From positions 2,728,001-2,792,000 of the forward strand of contig NZ_AP024655.1 in assembly GCF_019977355.1 (NCBI RefSeq): 64,000 nucleotides of DNA. Direction: 5' to 3'. Shown here piece by piece: positions 52,631 through 63,017 of the stretch. Each line of letters opens with the position of its first letter. Within the stretch, counting starts at the first letter, position 1. The notes under the pieces are model-generated. The model had not been told where the DNA came from. It did not search any database and was given only the letters and a program-made list of their open reading frames with translations. Source of the DNA: Arthrobacter sp. NicSoilB8. GTDB lineage: Bacteria > Actinomycetota > Actinomycetes > Actinomycetales > Micrococcaceae. The translations under genes and the position numbers were made by a program.

Positions 52631-53254
52631 ATGAACACCAAATCCCGGCGGATACCGGACGCATCGAGTCTTCCGGTCACAGGCGGCACGAACCGGGATT
52701 TCATCGCTGTCGATGACAGCGGGGACTTTTCCTACCACCGGTCCGAAGGGGAACTGCTGGCGGCCTTTGAATACGTCGGGGAAGCTGCGTGCATCATCGA
52801 CCGCAACGGAAGCGCCTACCGCCTGGCCCTGGATCCTAACCGCCGCCTGATTCTTGGGCCCTCGATCGGACCGGTGGAATTCCATTGGCTCCGCCACGCC
52901 TGGACGGACGCGCAAAACGCACACCCTGAAGGACACCGGATCCGGCGCTTCTACCCCGTTACCAGGGACGAAGCGGTGACGGCCCTGTTCGAAACCCTCG
53001 CCTTGGAACACGGGCCAGAGACGGCCGAGGGTTCATGGTTTCTTGACATCAACGGCGTTGCATCACACCCAAGCAATCTGGAGGAGATCGACCGCCTGCT
53101 CACACACCAGGACCTGCTGAAGCAGCGTGTCCGCGTGAAAGACCCCTTCGGACACACCTACCGGCCGTTGCGGCGCCGCAGACACTGGTACCTGCGGGCA
53201 AGTGCAGGATCCAATCTCTACATTGAAATCCCGGCCCCGGTCGCGTCTCGCTGA
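52631..53254 (+). CDS. Hypothetical protein (207 aa)
   Basis: A 207-residue soluble protein starting MNTKSRRIPDASS. It has aromatic and charged segments (NRDFIAVDDSGDFSYHRSEG; DRNGSAYRLALDPNRRL; EFHWLRHAWTDAQ) and a basic C-terminus (RPLRRRRHWYLRA). No family was recognised. ATG at 52631 has GGAGC eight to nine bases upstream. It lies directly upstream of the potassium island and its upstream region carries GTTAAG half-sites, so it could belong to that regulon, but nothing in the protein says so. Confidence 0.65.
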   Translation: MNTKSRRIPDASSLPVTGGTNRDFIAVDDSGDFSYHRSEGELLAAFEYVGEAACIIDRNGSAYRLALDPNRRLILGPSIGPVEFHWLRHAWTDAQNAHPEGHRIRRFYPVTRDEAVTALFETLALEHGPETAEGSWFLDINGVASHPSNLEEIDRLLTHQDLLKQRVRVKDPFGHTYRPLRRRRHWYLRASAGSNLYIEIPAPVASR

Positions 53255-53304
53255 ACCCGTTACCCCACACCAAACACCCGTCATGGCGGCCGCGTCGATC
53301 CGGT

Positions 53305-53322
53305 GTTAAGGATCCGTCAAGA
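53305..53322 (+). promoter_or_regulatory. Candidate KdpE operator upstream of the KUP-like transporter
   Basis: GTTAAGGATCCGTCAAGA (53305-53322) contains two half-sites, TTAAG and TCAAG, 11 bases apart, the spacing OmpR-family regulators such as KdpE bind as tandem dimers. A -10-like TTATCGT follows about 37 bases downstream. The same arrangement occurs before the kdp operon. Confidence 0.5.
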
Positions 53323-53407
53323 TCGGTGCCGGTCCGGGATCGGCGCCCGGAGCCGGTGTTATCGTCGGCAGTGGACACGATGGCGGGCATCGCGCGGAGA
53401 GGCATAG

Positions 53408-55384
53408 ATGACCACGATGAGCAGGCCGCCTGCGGATCCTTCGGCGGTGCGGCCGGGAGCCGGGGACAACTTCAGGAGATGGCTGCTGTTCGGCCTGCAG
53501 GACGCTAAGGGGGTCCACCAGGGACCGGGCGCGGTGAGCGACTCGCACCTGAAGAAGCATGCGTGGTGGCAGGTGATGTGCCTGACCGGTGTCGACTACT
53601 TCTCAACCCTCGGCTACCAGCCGGCCATCGCGGCCCTGGCCGCGGGCGTGATCTCGCCGCTAGCGACCATCGTGTTGGTGGCTGTCACCCTGCTGGGCGC
53701 CCTGCCCGTCTACCGCCGGGTTGCCGGTGAGAGCCACCGCGGCGAGGGCTCCATCGCCATGCTGGAGCGGCTGATGCCGCGCTGGGGCGGGAAACTCCTT
53801 GTGCTGGTCCTGCTGGGGTTCGCCGCGACGGACTTCATGATCACCATGACGCTCTCCGCGGCCGACGCCACAGCCCACGCGATCCAGAACCCCCTCGTTC
53901 CGGGCTGGATGCAGGGTCAGAACGTGCCGGTCACACTGTTCCTGCTTGCCCTGTTGGGTGCCGTCTTCCTGCGCGGTTTCAAGGAGGCCATTGGCGTTGC
54001 CGTCGCCCTGGTCGGCATCTACCTGGGCCTGAACGTGGTGGTCGTGATCACGACCATCCTCGAAGTGTTTACCCACCCCGTTGCCGTGGGCGACTGGTGG
54101 CTTGCCCTGACCACCCAGCACGGGAGCCCGTTCATGGTCGTCGGGATCGCCCTGCTGGTCTTCCCCAAGCTGGCCCTTGGCCTGTCCGGCTTCGAAACCG
54201 GCGTCGCCGTGATGCCGCAGATCCAGGGACGCCCCGGTGACACCGAAGAGAAGCCGGCAGGCCGGATCAAGGGGGCCCGCCGGCTGCTGACCACGGCCGC
54301 CGTCATCATGAGCGCTTTCCTGATCACGACCAGCTTCACCACGGTGGTCCTGATCCCGGAGCAGGACTTCCAGCCAGGCGGGCCGGCGAACGGGCGCGCC
54401 CTGGCGTACCTCGCGCACGAATACCTGGGAAACGGCTTCGGCACGGTCTATGACATCAGCACCATTGCCATCCTGTGGTTCGCCGGGGCCTCCGCGATGG
54501 CCGGGCTCCTGAACCTCGTGCCGCGATACCTGCCCCGCTACGGCATGGCTCCGGGCTGGGCCCGCGCGGTCAGGCCGCTGGTGCTGGTGTTCACGCTCGT
54601 GGGGTTCCTGATCACCTGGCTCTTCGACGCCGACGTCGACGCCCAGGGCGGCGCCTACGCCACCGGCGTCCTGGTCCTGATGACCTCGGCCGCGGTCGCC
54701 GTAACCCTCTCCGCCCGGCGCGGGAAACAGCGCAAACGCACCATCGGCTTCGGGATCATCGCCGTCGTATTCATCTACACCACGATCGCCAACATCATCG
54801 AACGCCCCGAAGGCATCCGGATCGCCTCGTTCTTCATCGCGGGCATCATCGTGATCTCCCTGCTCTCACGCATCCGGCGCTCCTTCGAACTCCACGCCAC
54901 CCACGTCCACATGGACCGCCAGGCACTGGAATTCATGTCCTCCAACCTGGACGGCCCCATCGCGATCATCGCCCACGAACCCCTGCGCCTGAGCCCCGAG
55001 GCCTACCGGGACAAACTGACCTCCGCCATCGAGGTCAGCCACCTTCCGGTGGACTACCAGGCCTTGTTCCTGGAAGTGATCGTGGACGATTCCTCCGACT
55101 TTGAGACGGCTCTGGAGGTCCGCGGGGTGGTCCGGCACGGCTACCACATCCTGGAAGTTCACGGACCCGTGGTGCCCAACACGATCGCCTCTGTGCTGCT
55201 GCACATCCGGGACGTGACCGGGCTGATGCCGCACATCTACTTCCGCTGGACCGAGGGAAACCCCGTCACCAACCTGCTGCGCTTCCTCGCGTTCGGTGAG
55301 GGCGAAATCGCCCCCGTCACCCGCGAAGTGCTCCGCGAAGCCGAACCGGACGTGACCAAACGGCCCTGGGTCCACGTCGGCTGA
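53408..55384 (+). CDS. APC-superfamily transporter, KUP/KimA-like, probable K+ uptake protein
   Basis: A 658-residue membrane protein with about 12 helices over residues 50-490 and a 165-residue C-terminal cytosolic domain (from about [14 protein letters not shown]). The N-terminal signature is [19 protein letters not shown], and [15 protein letters not shown] lies in the middle, as in APC permeases. Domain layout and position directly upstream of kdp suggest a KUP/KimA-type potassium transporter, but a general amino acid permease is the main alternative. The candidate KdpE site at 53305 supports the potassium view. Confidence 0.75.
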   Translation: MTTMSRPPADPSAVRPGAGDNFRRWLLFGLQDAKGVHQGPGAVSDSHLKKHAWWQVMCLTGVDYFSTLGYQPAIAALAAGVISPLATIVLVAVTLLGALPVYRRVAGESHRGEGSIAMLERLMPRWGGKLLVLVLLGFAATDFMITMTLSAADATAHAIQNPLVPGWMQGQNVPVTLFLLALLGAVFLRGFKEAIGVAVALVGIYLGLNVVVVITTILEVFTHPVAVGDWWLALTTQHGSPFMVVGIALLVFPKLALGLSGFETGVAVMPQIQGRPGDTEEKPAGRIKGARRLLTTAAVIMSAFLITTSFTTVVLIPEQDFQPGGPANGRALAYLAHEYLGNGFGTVYDISTIAILWFAGASAMAGLLNLVPRYLPRYGMAPGWARAVRPLVLVFTLVGFLITWLFDADVDAQGGAYATGVLVLMTSAAVAVTLSARRGKQRKRTIGFGIIAVVFIYTTIANIIERPEGIRIASFFIAGIIVISLLSRIRRSFELHATHVHMDRQALEFMSSNLDGPIAIIAHEPLRLSPEAYRDKLTSAIEVSHLPVDYQALFLEVIVDDSSDFETALEVRGVVRHGYHILEVHGPVVPNTIASVLLHIRDVTGLMPHIYFRWTEGNPVTNLLRFLAFGEGEIAPVTREVLREAEPDVTKRPWVHVG

Positions 55385-55583
55385 GTGCCGGCGGCCGGAC
55401 GCGGTCCGGGATGCGCGCAGGGTCCTCTGCCCTGAACCGGCTGCCGGCGGGCCGGCCCTCCTTCACCCTCGCCCCCTATTGCCGGCAGCGTGTTCGGCTG
55501 CGGATTTTTCGACAAGCCGGGCGCTGGGTGCGCTGCCGTACACGCGGAGCATGGATGCGGGACGGTCCGGAATTTCCGCGCAC

Positions 55584-55633
55584 GTTAAGACGGCGTCAAG
55601 ATCCGTCCGCCGGGCGTTAAGAAACCATCAGGA
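55584..55633 (+). promoter_or_regulatory. Two candidate KdpE operators upstream of the kdp operon
   Basis: The 324-base gap 55385-55708 holds GTTAAGACGGCGTCAAGA at 55584-55601 and a second copy, GTTAAGAAACCATCAGGA, at 55616-55633, 32 bases further (about three helical turns). Each has half-sites 11 bases apart. Downstream are GAGGAGTTGAC and a small GCCCCG-CAAA-CGGGGC hairpin just before the first small gene. No other gene was seen in the gap. Confidence 0.55.
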
Positions 55634-55708
55634 ACCGGCTTTTTGCCTCTGGAGAGGAGTTGACTTTCAGTAGCCCCGCAAACGGGGCGCGGATGAAAGG
55701 AACCTGCA

Positions 55709-55828
55709 ATGGCCGACCTGGCTGTTATCGGAATCCTCATGGTAGCCATGGGGTTCGTCATGTGGATCGGCCACGTCCTGGCCGGAATGGTCGGCGGTGC
55801 CGATGACCGGCCGGAGGCCGGCCAATGA
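55709..55828 (+). CDS. 39-aa membrane peptide, first gene of the kdp operon
   Basis: The ORF encodes MADLAVIGILMVAMGFVMWI, then GHVLAGMVGGADDRPEAGQ: one membrane helix (about 4-30) and a short charged tail. ATG at 55709 has AAAGGAA seven bases upstream, and its stop overlaps the kdpF start by four bases (ATGA), strong signs of real translation. It is not KdpF, which follows. It may be a second small regulatory or stabilising subunit of the Kdp pump; that is inference. Confidence 0.75.
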   Translation: MADLAVIGILMVAMGFVMWIGHVLAGMVGGADDRPEAGQ

Positions 55829-55923
55829 GCGCCGACGCGATCATGTGGCTCGTCCTGCTCATCGCCGGGCTGTGCCTCTTCGGCTACCTGCTGGCCGTCC
55901 TGATCCGCCCGGAAAAATGGTGA
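55825..55923 (+). CDS. kdpF: K+-transporting ATPase small subunit KdpF
   Basis: A 32-residue single-span peptide, MSADAIMWLVLLIAGLCLFG, then YLLAVLIRPEKW. The LAxLIRPEK ending is the typical KdpF C-terminus. KdpF stabilises the KdpABC complex. It begins within the stop codon of the preceding small gene and ends seven bases before kdpA. Confidence 0.92.
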   Translation: MSADAIMWLVLLIAGLCLFGYLLAVLIRPEKW

Positions 55924-55930
55924 CCGGATC

Positions 55931-57598
55931 ATGACCTTCAACCCTGCATCCTTCGCTGTCCAGGTGGCCGCGCTCCTCATTGTCCTGGCCGCCCTGCACA
56001 AGCCCTTCGGCATCTACCTGGCCCGCGTATTCGAGGGCACCACGTCCAGCCGGCCCGAGCGCCTCTTCTACCGGCTCGCCGGGATCGACGCCACCACCGA
56101 CCAGACCTGGTCCGTCTACCTGCGCAGCGTCCTGGCGTTCTCGGCCGTCTCGATCCTGGCCGTCTTCGGCCTGCAACGGCTGCAGGGCGTCCTGCCCGGC
56201 AGCGGATCCCTGCCCGGTGTCGACCCGTGGATTGCCATGAACACCGCCATTTCCTTTGTAACCAACACGAACTGGCAGACCTACGCACCGGAGACCACAA
56301 TTGGCATCTTCGTGCAGATGACCCTGCTGGCGGTGCAGAACTTCCTCTCCGCCGCCGTCGGCATCGTCGTCGTCGTCGCCCTCATCCGCGGCATCGCCCG
56401 CACCAGGACGCAGCGCCTGGGCAACTTCTGGGTGGACCTGACCCGGACGACCTTCCGGGTCCTGCTGCCAATCGCGTTCGTCGCGGCCCTGGTCATGGTC
56501 CTAGGCGGCGTCGTTCAGAACTTCTGGCCCACCGACGTCACCAACCACGCGGCCGGGATCACCCAGAGCATTCCGGGCGGCCCGGTGGCGTCTCAGGAAG
56601 CCATCAAGGAGCTCGGGACCAACGGCGGCGGCTACTTCAACGCCAACTCCGCCCACCCGTTCGAGAACCCCAACGCCCTCATCAGCTTCTTCGAGGTGTT
56701 CCTGCTCCTGCTCATCCCCTCGGCCCTGCCCTACGCCTTCGGCCGGATGGTGGGTGACCAGAAACAGGGCTACACGGTGGTCGCCGTGATGGGCACCCTG
56801 TGGTTGGCTTCGATTTCGCTGATGGGATGGGCCGTCTCCACCGGCCAGGGCACCGCGACGGCCGCCGCCGGCGGCCTGGGCGAAGGCTTCGAACAGCGCT
56901 TCGGCCCTGTGCCGAGCGCGATCTTCGCCACCTCGACCACGCTGACCTCCACCGGCGCCGTCAACGTCGCCCACGACTCGCTGCCGCCGCTGGCCGGCGG
57001 GGTGGCCATGGTGAACATGATGCTCGGCGAAGTCGCCCCCGGCGGAACCGGGTCCGGGCTCTACGGGCTGCTGATCCTGTCCATCATTTCCGTCTTCATC
57101 GCCGGTCTCATGGTCGGTCGCACCCCGGAGTATCTGGGCAAGAAGATCGGCCCGACGGAAATGAAGCTGGCGGCCATGTACATCCTGGTCACCCCGACCC
57201 TGGTGCTGGCGCTGGCCGGCATCACCGTCCTGCTGCCGGACGCCGTGGCCAACGCCCCCGCCACGGGTCCGCACCAGTTCAGCGAAGTGCTCTACGCCTT
57301 CACCTCCGGGGCCAACAACAACGGCTCCGCGTTCGGCGGCATCACCACCTCGGGCCCCTACCTGTCGGTCATGATGGGCCTGGCGATGCTGCTAGGCCGC
57401 TTCCTCCCGATTGTCCTGGTCCTCGCCCTCGCCGGGTCCCTCGCCCGTCAGGGCAAGGTTCCCGCCTCCGCCGGCACCGTCCCCACCCACGGCCTCCTGT
57501 TCGGCGGCCTGCTGCTCGGCGTGACAGTGATCCTGACCGCCCTCAGCTACTTCCCGGCCCTTGCCCTGGGCCCCCTCGCAGAAGGACTCCTGAAATGA
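55931..57598 (+). CDS. kdpA: K+-transporting ATPase, channel-like subunit KdpA
   Basis: A 555-residue membrane subunit of the high-affinity Kdp pump that selects and passes K+. Of the four selectivity-filter loops, three read clearly: TNTNWQTY (about 108), [19 protein letters not shown] (about 233) and [12 protein letters not shown] (about 458); another lies around [16 protein letters not shown] sequence ([12 protein letters not shown], about 335). About ten helices are present. The start is ATG 55931; the stop overlaps kdpB by four bases. Confidence 0.98.
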   Translation: MTFNPASFAVQVAALLIVLAALHKPFGIYLARVFEGTTSSRPERLFYRLAGIDATTDQTWSVYLRSVLAFSAVSILAVFGLQRLQGVLPGSGSLPGVDPWIAMNTAISFVTNTNWQTYAPETTIGIFVQMTLLAVQNFLSAAVGIVVVVALIRGIARTRTQRLGNFWVDLTRTTFRVLLPIAFVAALVMVLGGVVQNFWPTDVTNHAAGITQSIPGGPVASQEAIKELGTNGGGYFNANSAHPFENPNALISFFEVFLLLLIPSALPYAFGRMVGDQKQGYTVVAVMGTLWLASISLMGWAVSTGQGTATAAAGGLGEGFEQRFGPVPSAIFATSTTLTSTGAVNVAHDSLPPLAGGVAMVNMMLGEVAPGGTGSGLYGLLILSIISVFIAGLMVGRTPEYLGKKIGPTEMKLAAMYILVTPTLVLALAGITVLLPDAVANAPATGPHQFSEVLYAFTSGANNNGSAFGGITTSGPYLSVMMGLAMLLGRFLPIVLVLALAGSLARQGKVPASAGTVPTHGLLFGGLLLGVTVILTALSYFPALALGPLAEGLLK

Positions 57599-59721
57599 CC
57601 CCGTCCCAGACGGACTTCGCCGCCGCCACCTACGCCGACGGCAACCCCCTCGGCACCCCCGGCGAGCACAAACACCACACCAAGGCCCCGGCAAAACTGA
57701 CGCTTTCGTCCGTCGCGGCCGCCCTGCCGCTCGCGGTCCGGAAACTCTCCCCGCGGCAGATGATCCATTCCCCGGTCATGTTCACAGTGCTGGTCGGTGC
57801 CGCCCTGTGCACCGCGATCTCCCTGTACCGGCCCTCGGTGTTCGGCATCGCCGTCACCGTCTGGCTGTGGCTCACCGTTCTCTTCGGCACGCTCTCGGAG
57901 TCCATCGCTGAGGGCCGGGGCAAGGCCCAGGCCGACAGCCTCCGCGCCAGCCGCAAAGGCGTGACGGCCCGGCTCCGGCAGCCAGACGGCACCACGAAGG
58001 ACATTCCCGGCACGGAGCTGCGGCTCAACGACGTCGTGATCTGCGAGGCCGGGGACGTGATCCCCTCGGACGGCGAAATCATCGAGGGCCTGGCCAGCGT
58101 CGACGAATCGACCATCACCGGCGAATCAGCCCCGGTGATCCGCGAATCCGGTGGTGACCGGTCGTCCGTCACCGGCGGCACGAGGGTGCTCTCGGACCGG
58201 ATTGTTGTCCGTATCACCGCCGAGCCGGGCCAGACGTTCATCGACCGGATGATCAAGCTGGTCGAGGGCGCCGTGCGGCAGAAGACCCCGAACGAAATCG
58301 CCCTCCACGTCCTGCTGGTCTCCCTCACCATCGTGTTCCTGGCTGTCACCATGTCGCTGGCACCGTTCGCCGCATTGGCCGGCGCCACCCCGTCCCCGAT
58401 CGTGCTGGTCGCCCTGCTGGTCTGCCTGATCCCCACCACCATCGGGGCGCTGGTCCCGGCGATCGGCATCGCCGGCATGGACCGGCTGGTCCAGCACAAC
58501 GTGCTGGCCACCTCAGGCCGTGCCGTGGAAACCGCCGGAGACATCACCACACTGCTGCTGGACAAGACCGGAACCATCACCTACGGCAACCGCCGCGCCG
58601 TCAATTTCTTCCCCGCCAACCATGTGGACAGGATCCGGCTGATCGAAGCGGCCCGGGTCTGCAGCCTGGCCGACGAAACCCCCGAGGGACGCTCTATCGT
58701 GGACCTCGCCTCGGACAAGGGCGTGACCGGATCCGATCTGGCCACCCTTGAACGCTCCTCCGGCGATTTCGCCGTGGTCCCCTTCAGCGCCACCACCCGC
58801 ATGAGCGGACTGGACATGGACGGGCTGCAGATCCGCAAAGGCGCCGCCTCCACGGTGACGGCATTCGTCGCCGAATACGGCGGCCACACCCCGGCCGAGG
58901 TTGACCACCGGGTCCAGGAAATCTCTGCCCAGGGCGGCACACCCCTCTTGGTCGCCCAGATCGACAAGGAGGGCCGGGCGGACATCCTGGGAACCATCCA
59001 CCTCGCCGACGTCGTCAAACCCGGCATGAACGCCCGCTTCGCCGAACTGCGGCAAATGGGCATCCGGACCGTCATGATCACCGGCGACAACCCCATCACC
59101 GCCAAGGCAATCGCCGCCGAGGCCGGAGTCGATGACTTCCTGGCCGAGGCAACCCCGGAGGACAAGCTCGCGGTCATCAAGAAGGAGCAGGCCGCAGGGC
59201 GGCTGGTGGCCATGACCGGGGACGGCACCAACGACGCCCCCGCTCTGGCCGCGGCAGACGTCGGCGTCGCCATGAACTCCGGCACCCCCGCCGCCAAGGA
59301 CGCCGCCAACATGGTGGACCTCGACTCCGACCCCACCAAACTCATCAACATCGTCGGCATCGGCAAACAGCTGCTCATCACCCGCGGCGCCCTGACCACC
59401 TTCTCCGTCGCCAACGATGTCGCCAAGTACTTCGCAATCGTTCCCGCCCTCTTCACCGCTGCCTTCCCGGGGCTGGGACTGCTGAACATCATGGGCCTGG
59501 CCACGCCGTCCTCGGCCATCCTGTCCGCGGTGATCTTCAACGCCCTGATCATCATCGCCCTGGTGCCGCTCGCTCTTCGCGGGGTCAAGTACCGTGCCGT
59601 CTCCGCCAACCAGGCACTGGGGCGGAACCTGCTGATCTACGGGCTCGGCGGCCTCATCGCCCCCTTCATCGGCATCAAAATCATCGACCTCATGATCTCC
59701 CTCATCCCCGGAATCGGCTAG
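57595..59721 (+). CDS. kdpB: K+-transporting P-type ATPase subunit KdpB
   Basis: A 708-residue ATPase subunit. The phosphorylated Asp323 is in [12 protein letters not shown], the actuator motif is [15 protein letters not shown], the hinge is [12 protein letters not shown], and the C-terminal helices end at ISLIPGIG. The N-terminus has about 35 extra residues before the conserved core. ATG at 57595 overlaps kdpA (ATGA). It energises K+ movement through KdpA. Confidence 0.98.
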   Translation: MTPSQTDFAAATYADGNPLGTPGEHKHHTKAPAKLTLSSVAAALPLAVRKLSPRQMIHSPVMFTVLVGAALCTAISLYRPSVFGIAVTVWLWLTVLFGTLSESIAEGRGKAQADSLRASRKGVTARLRQPDGTTKDIPGTELRLNDVVICEAGDVIPSDGEIIEGLASVDESTITGESAPVIRESGGDRSSVTGGTRVLSDRIVVRITAEPGQTFIDRMIKLVEGAVRQKTPNEIALHVLLVSLTIVFLAVTMSLAPFAALAGATPSPIVLVALLVCLIPTTIGALVPAIGIAGMDRLVQHNVLATSGRAVETAGDITTLLLDKTGTITYGNRRAVNFFPANHVDRIRLIEAARVCSLADETPEGRSIVDLASDKGVTGSDLATLERSSGDFAVVPFSATTRMSGLDMDGLQIRKGAASTVTAFVAEYGGHTPAEVDHRVQEISAQGGTPLLVAQIDKEGRADILGTIHLADVVKPGMNARFAELRQMGIRTVMITGDNPITAKAIAAEAGVDDFLAEATPEDKLAVIKKEQAAGRLVAMTGDGTNDAPALAAADVGVAMNSGTPAAKDAANMVDLDSDPTKLINIVGIGKQLLITRGALTTFSVANDVAKYFAIVPALFTAAFPGLGLLNIMGLATPSSAILSAVIFNALIIIALVPLALRGVKYRAVSANQALGRNLLIYGLGGLIAPFIGIKIIDLMISLIPGIG

Positions 59722-59731
59722 GAACATCCCC

Positions 59732-60343
59732 ATGAACACTCTCACTGGCTACCTCCGGCAGGCAGGCACCGCCGTCCGGTTCCTGTTCTTCGCCACCCTG
59801 GTCCTCGGCGCGGCCTACCCCTTGGCCGTCTTCGGCGTCGGACAGCTGATCGCCCCGTACCAGGCCAACGGTTCCATCATCAAAGACGGCACCGGCGCCC
59901 CGGCGGCCTCGGCCCTGATTGCCCAGGCCGCGGCCGACGATTCCGGCGCCCAGGACCCGCGCTGGTTTCACGCCCGGCCCTCGGCCGTGAAGTGGGACCC
60001 GGCGTCGTCCTCGCCGTCCAACCTGGGCCCCAACGATCCGAAACTGCTCGAGGCCGTCACCGCGAACCGGTCCGCCGTCGCCGCCGCCGAAGGTATCAGC
60101 GAGGAACAGGTGCCCGCCGAGGCGGTCACGGCCAGCGGTTCGGGACTGGACCCGGACATCTCCCCGGCGTATGCGCGGCTGCAGGTTCCCCGCGTCGCCG
60201 CGGCCCAGCATCTGAGCGCCGACACCGTGATGTCCCTGGTCGACAAGCACACCAACAGCGGCCTGACGGCCTTCCTGGGCCAGCCGTCCGTCAACGTGAC
60301 GGCCCTTAACGTTGACCTGGCCGCCGCGGCCCCGTCCAAGTGA
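59732..60343 (+). CDS. kdpC: K+-transporting ATPase subunit KdpC
   Basis: A 203-residue subunit with one N-terminal membrane helix (FLFFATLVLGAAYPLAVFG) and an extracytoplasmic domain with WFHARPSA, SNLGPNDPKLL, ASGSGLDPDISP and RVAAAQHLS, all family landmarks. It bridges KdpA and KdpB. It starts 10 bases after kdpB. Confidence 0.97.
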   Translation: MNTLTGYLRQAGTAVRFLFFATLVLGAAYPLAVFGVGQLIAPYQANGSIIKDGTGAPAASALIAQAAADDSGAQDPRWFHARPSAVKWDPASSSPSNLGPNDPKLLEAVTANRSAVAAAEGISEEQVPAEAVTASGSGLDPDISPAYARLQVPRVAAAQHLSADTVMSLVDKHTNSGLTAFLGQPSVNVTALNVDLAAAAPSK

Positions 60344-60368
60344 AAGTCCAAGCGGGAGGATAGCCCCC

Positions 60369-63017
60369 ATGGCACGTGGAACGCTGCGGATCTTCCTGGG
60401 GGCCGCACCCGGGGTCGGCAAAACCTACGAGATGCTCGAAGAGGCGCACCGGCTCGGCAAGCGCGGCGAGGACGTCGTCGTCGCGTTCGCCCTGGACCAC
60501 GGACGGGCCGACACAAGGGCCCTCATGGCGGGCCTTGAGATCATCCCGCCCCGACGCCTGCCCTACCGGGGCACCGAGTTCGAGGAAATGGACCTCGACG
60601 CCGTGCTGGCCCGGGCACCGGGAACCGCGGTCGTGGACGAATACGCCCACTCCAACATCCCCGGCAGCCGCCACACCAAACGCTGGGAGGACGTCGATGA
60701 ACTCCTCAATGCCGGCATCAATGTCCTGTCCACGGTGAATATCCAGCATCTGGCGTCCCTCGGCGACGTCGTCAGCGCCATCACCGACGTCCGGCAGGCC
60801 GAGACGGTGCCGGACGACGTCGTGCGCCGCGCCGACCAGATCGATCTGGTCGACATTTCCCCGGAGCTGCTCCGCCAGCGCCTGGGCGACGGGAAGATCT
60901 ACGCCGCGGACAAGATCGACGCCGCCCTGGCGAACTACTTCCGTCTCGGAAATCTCGCCGCCCTGCGCGAACTTGCGCTGCTGTGGCTGGCAGACCGGGT
61001 GGACGAAGGCCTGGCCAGGTACCGGGCCGAACAGGGCATCGAAGCCAGCTGGCCGGCCCGGGAACGCATCGTTATCGGGCTGACCGGCGGCCCGGAGGGC
61101 GAAGTCCTCATCCGCCGCGGCGCCAGGATCCTCAACCGGGTCAACGGCGGGGACCTCCTGGCGGTCCACGTCCGAGCCGCCGACGGTATCGCCGAGGAGT
61201 CGCCACAGGCGCTGGAGGCCCAGCGCCGCCTGATCCTGGACCTGGGCGGCAGCTACCACGTGGTGACCGGCGAGGATCCGGCCGACGCCCTCTTGGATTT
61301 CGCCCGCAGCGTCAACGCCACCCAGATCGTCGTCGGCATCTCCCGGCACAAAAAGCTCGCGGGCCTGCTGGAAAGCCTGCTCGGCGGCGGAGTCGGGACC
61401 AGGGTGGTCCGGGATTCGGGAGACATCGACGTCCATATGGTCTCCCACCCCCTGGGCGGCCGCGGCGCCGGCCCGCGGCAACAACGGGACCTTGGCCGTA
61501 TCCGGGTCGCGGCAGGCTTCATCCTGGCAGGGGTGGTCCCCGTACTGCTGCAGATGCTCCTATTACTGAACCCGGATCAAAACGTCGCCACCGCGGCGCT
61601 TATCCAGCTCGCCGGGTCCGTTGCCGTCGCCCTCGTCGGCGGCCTCTGGCCCGCCATCCTCGCCGCCCTTTGGAGCAGCCTGCTGGTCAATTTCTTCTCC
61701 ACCCCTCCGGTGGGCACTCTGACCATCAGCGACCCGCAGAATCTCCTCGCCCTTCTGGTCTTCGTCGGTGTCTCCGGCGCCGTCGCCGTCGTCGTTGACC
61801 TCTCCGCCCGCCGGTCCAAAGAGGCCGCCCGGGCCCGCGCGGAAGCTACCACGTTGGGCGACCTTACCCGCGGGGCCGCCGGCGCCGAGGACAACTTGAA
61901 AGGACTCCTGGAACAGGCCCTGGACGTATTCCAGGTCAGCGGCGCCGCCCTCTATACCTCCACCGGACACACCGGGACCGGAACCAATGGGAGCAGCGGC
62001 TGGCGGCTCGTTGCGCGGGCCGGCGACGTAGCCCCCGCCGCGCCGGAGGGGGCAGAAAACATCGAACAGATCGACCCCACGACCCGGCTCGTGCTCTCCG
62101 GCCGGACGCTGCCGGCCAGTGACAGACGGCTGCTCGGAGCCTTTGGCGTGCACCTGGCCGCACAACTGGAACGCCAACAACTGGCGGCCAGCCGCAGCGA
62201 AGTCGTGCGGCTAGCCGAAAGCAACACCATGCGCACCTCCATCCTCCGCGCGGTCTCCCACGACCTCCGCACACCCCTGGCTGGCATCAAACTGGCCGTC
62301 GGGGGCCTCAGACAGCCTGACGTCCACTACACCCCCGAGGAACAACAGGAACTGCTCGCCACCATCGACGAATGCTCCGACCGGCTGGACGCGCTGGTCG
62401 GCAACCTGCTGGACATGTCCCGGATCACCTCCGAATCCGTCAACCCGCTCATCAAACCGGTGCGCTGGTACGAAGTGATCCCGGCTGCCCTCCACGGAAC
62501 CCCCGCCGGCAGGGTACGGGTGGAGCTGCCGGGAAACATGCCAGAAGTCGACGCCGACGCCGGAATGCTCGAACGCGTCATCGCGAACATCGTCGAAAAC
62601 GCCGTCAAATACGCCCCCGACTCCGACATCGTCCTCGTCGGAGCAGCCGGCGGCCTCAGCCACGCAACTCTGCACGGCCACCCCGCGGGAGAACTGCGCA
62701 TCATCGACCACGGCCAGGGCGTCCCCGCAGAGAGCGTCCTCCGGATGTTCCAGCCCTTCCAGCGCCTCGACGACGTCCCGCAGGCCACCGGCGTCGGGCT
62801 CGGCCTGGCCGTCGCCAAAGGCTTCACCGAGGCCATGGGAGGAACCCTCACCGCGGAAGCGACACCAGCGGGCGGACTGACCATGGTGATCCGGCTGCCG
62901 CTCTCCTCCGGCACCGCCTACGACCAAAATGCTGCCCAGGCCCCGATTCAGGCGCAGTCAGCCCTCCTGCGCCGGCACCACACCCGGCCCCTGTCCAGCA
63001 AGGAAGGCACGCTGTGA
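60369..63017 (+). CDS. kdpD: Osmosensitive K+ channel sensor histidine kinase KdpD
   Basis: An 882-residue membrane kinase that senses K+ limitation or turgor. The N-terminal KdpD domain has Walker A GAAPGVGKTYEM (about 10-21) and VVDEYAHSNIPGSRHT; a universal-stress-like domain follows (about 225-370). Four helices lie at about 385-480, then a GAF-like linker, HisKA with the phospho-accepting His631 in VSHDLRTPLAG, and an ATPase domain with IDHGQGVP and GVGLGLAVAKG. ATG 60369 has GGGAGG upstream. The stop overlaps kdpE by four bases. Confidence 0.97.
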   Translation: MARGTLRIFLGAAPGVGKTYEMLEEAHRLGKRGEDVVVAFALDHGRADTRALMAGLEIIPPRRLPYRGTEFEEMDLDAVLARAPGTAVVDEYAHSNIPGSRHTKRWEDVDELLNAGINVLSTVNIQHLASLGDVVSAITDVRQAETVPDDVVRRADQIDLVDISPELLRQRLGDGKIYAADKIDAALANYFRLGNLAALRELALLWLADRVDEGLARYRAEQGIEASWPARERIVIGLTGGPEGEVLIRRGARILNRVNGGDLLAVHVRAADGIAEESPQALEAQRRLILDLGGSYHVVTGEDPADALLDFARSVNATQIVVGISRHKKLAGLLESLLGGGVGTRVVRDSGDIDVHMVSHPLGGRGAGPRQQRDLGRIRVAAGFILAGVVPVLLQMLLLLNPDQNVATAALIQLAGSVAVALVGGLWPAILAALWSSLLVNFFSTPPVGTLTISDPQNLLALLVFVGVSGAVAVVVDLSARRSKEAARARAEATTLGDLTRGAAGAEDNLKGLLEQALDVFQVSGAALYTSTGHTGTGTNGSSGWRLVARAGDVAPAAPEGAENIEQIDPTTRLVLSGRTLPASDRRLLGAFGVHLAAQLERQQLAASRSEVVRLAESNTMRTSILRAVSHDLRTPLAGIKLAVGGLRQPDVHYTPEEQQELLATIDECSDRLDALVGNLLDMSRITSESVNPLIKPVRWYEVIPAALHGTPAGRVRVELPGNMPEVDADAGMLERVIANIVENAVKYAPDSDIVLVGAAGGLSHATLHGHPAGELRIIDHGQGVPAESVLRMFQPFQRLDDVPQATGVGLGLAVAKGFTEAMGGTLTAEATPAGGLTMVIRLPLSSGTAYDQNAAQAPIQAQSALLRRHHTRPLSSKEGTL

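Noticed and set aside
55660..55690. TTGACT as a -35 element for the kdp operon
   Set aside because: No acceptable -10 lies 16-18 bases downstream; the position is a GC-rich hairpin.
55640..55708. Riboswitch (c-di-AMP type) before the kdp operon
   Set aside because: Only a 6-bp hairpin is seen. The conserved elements of the ydaO-type riboswitch are not present.
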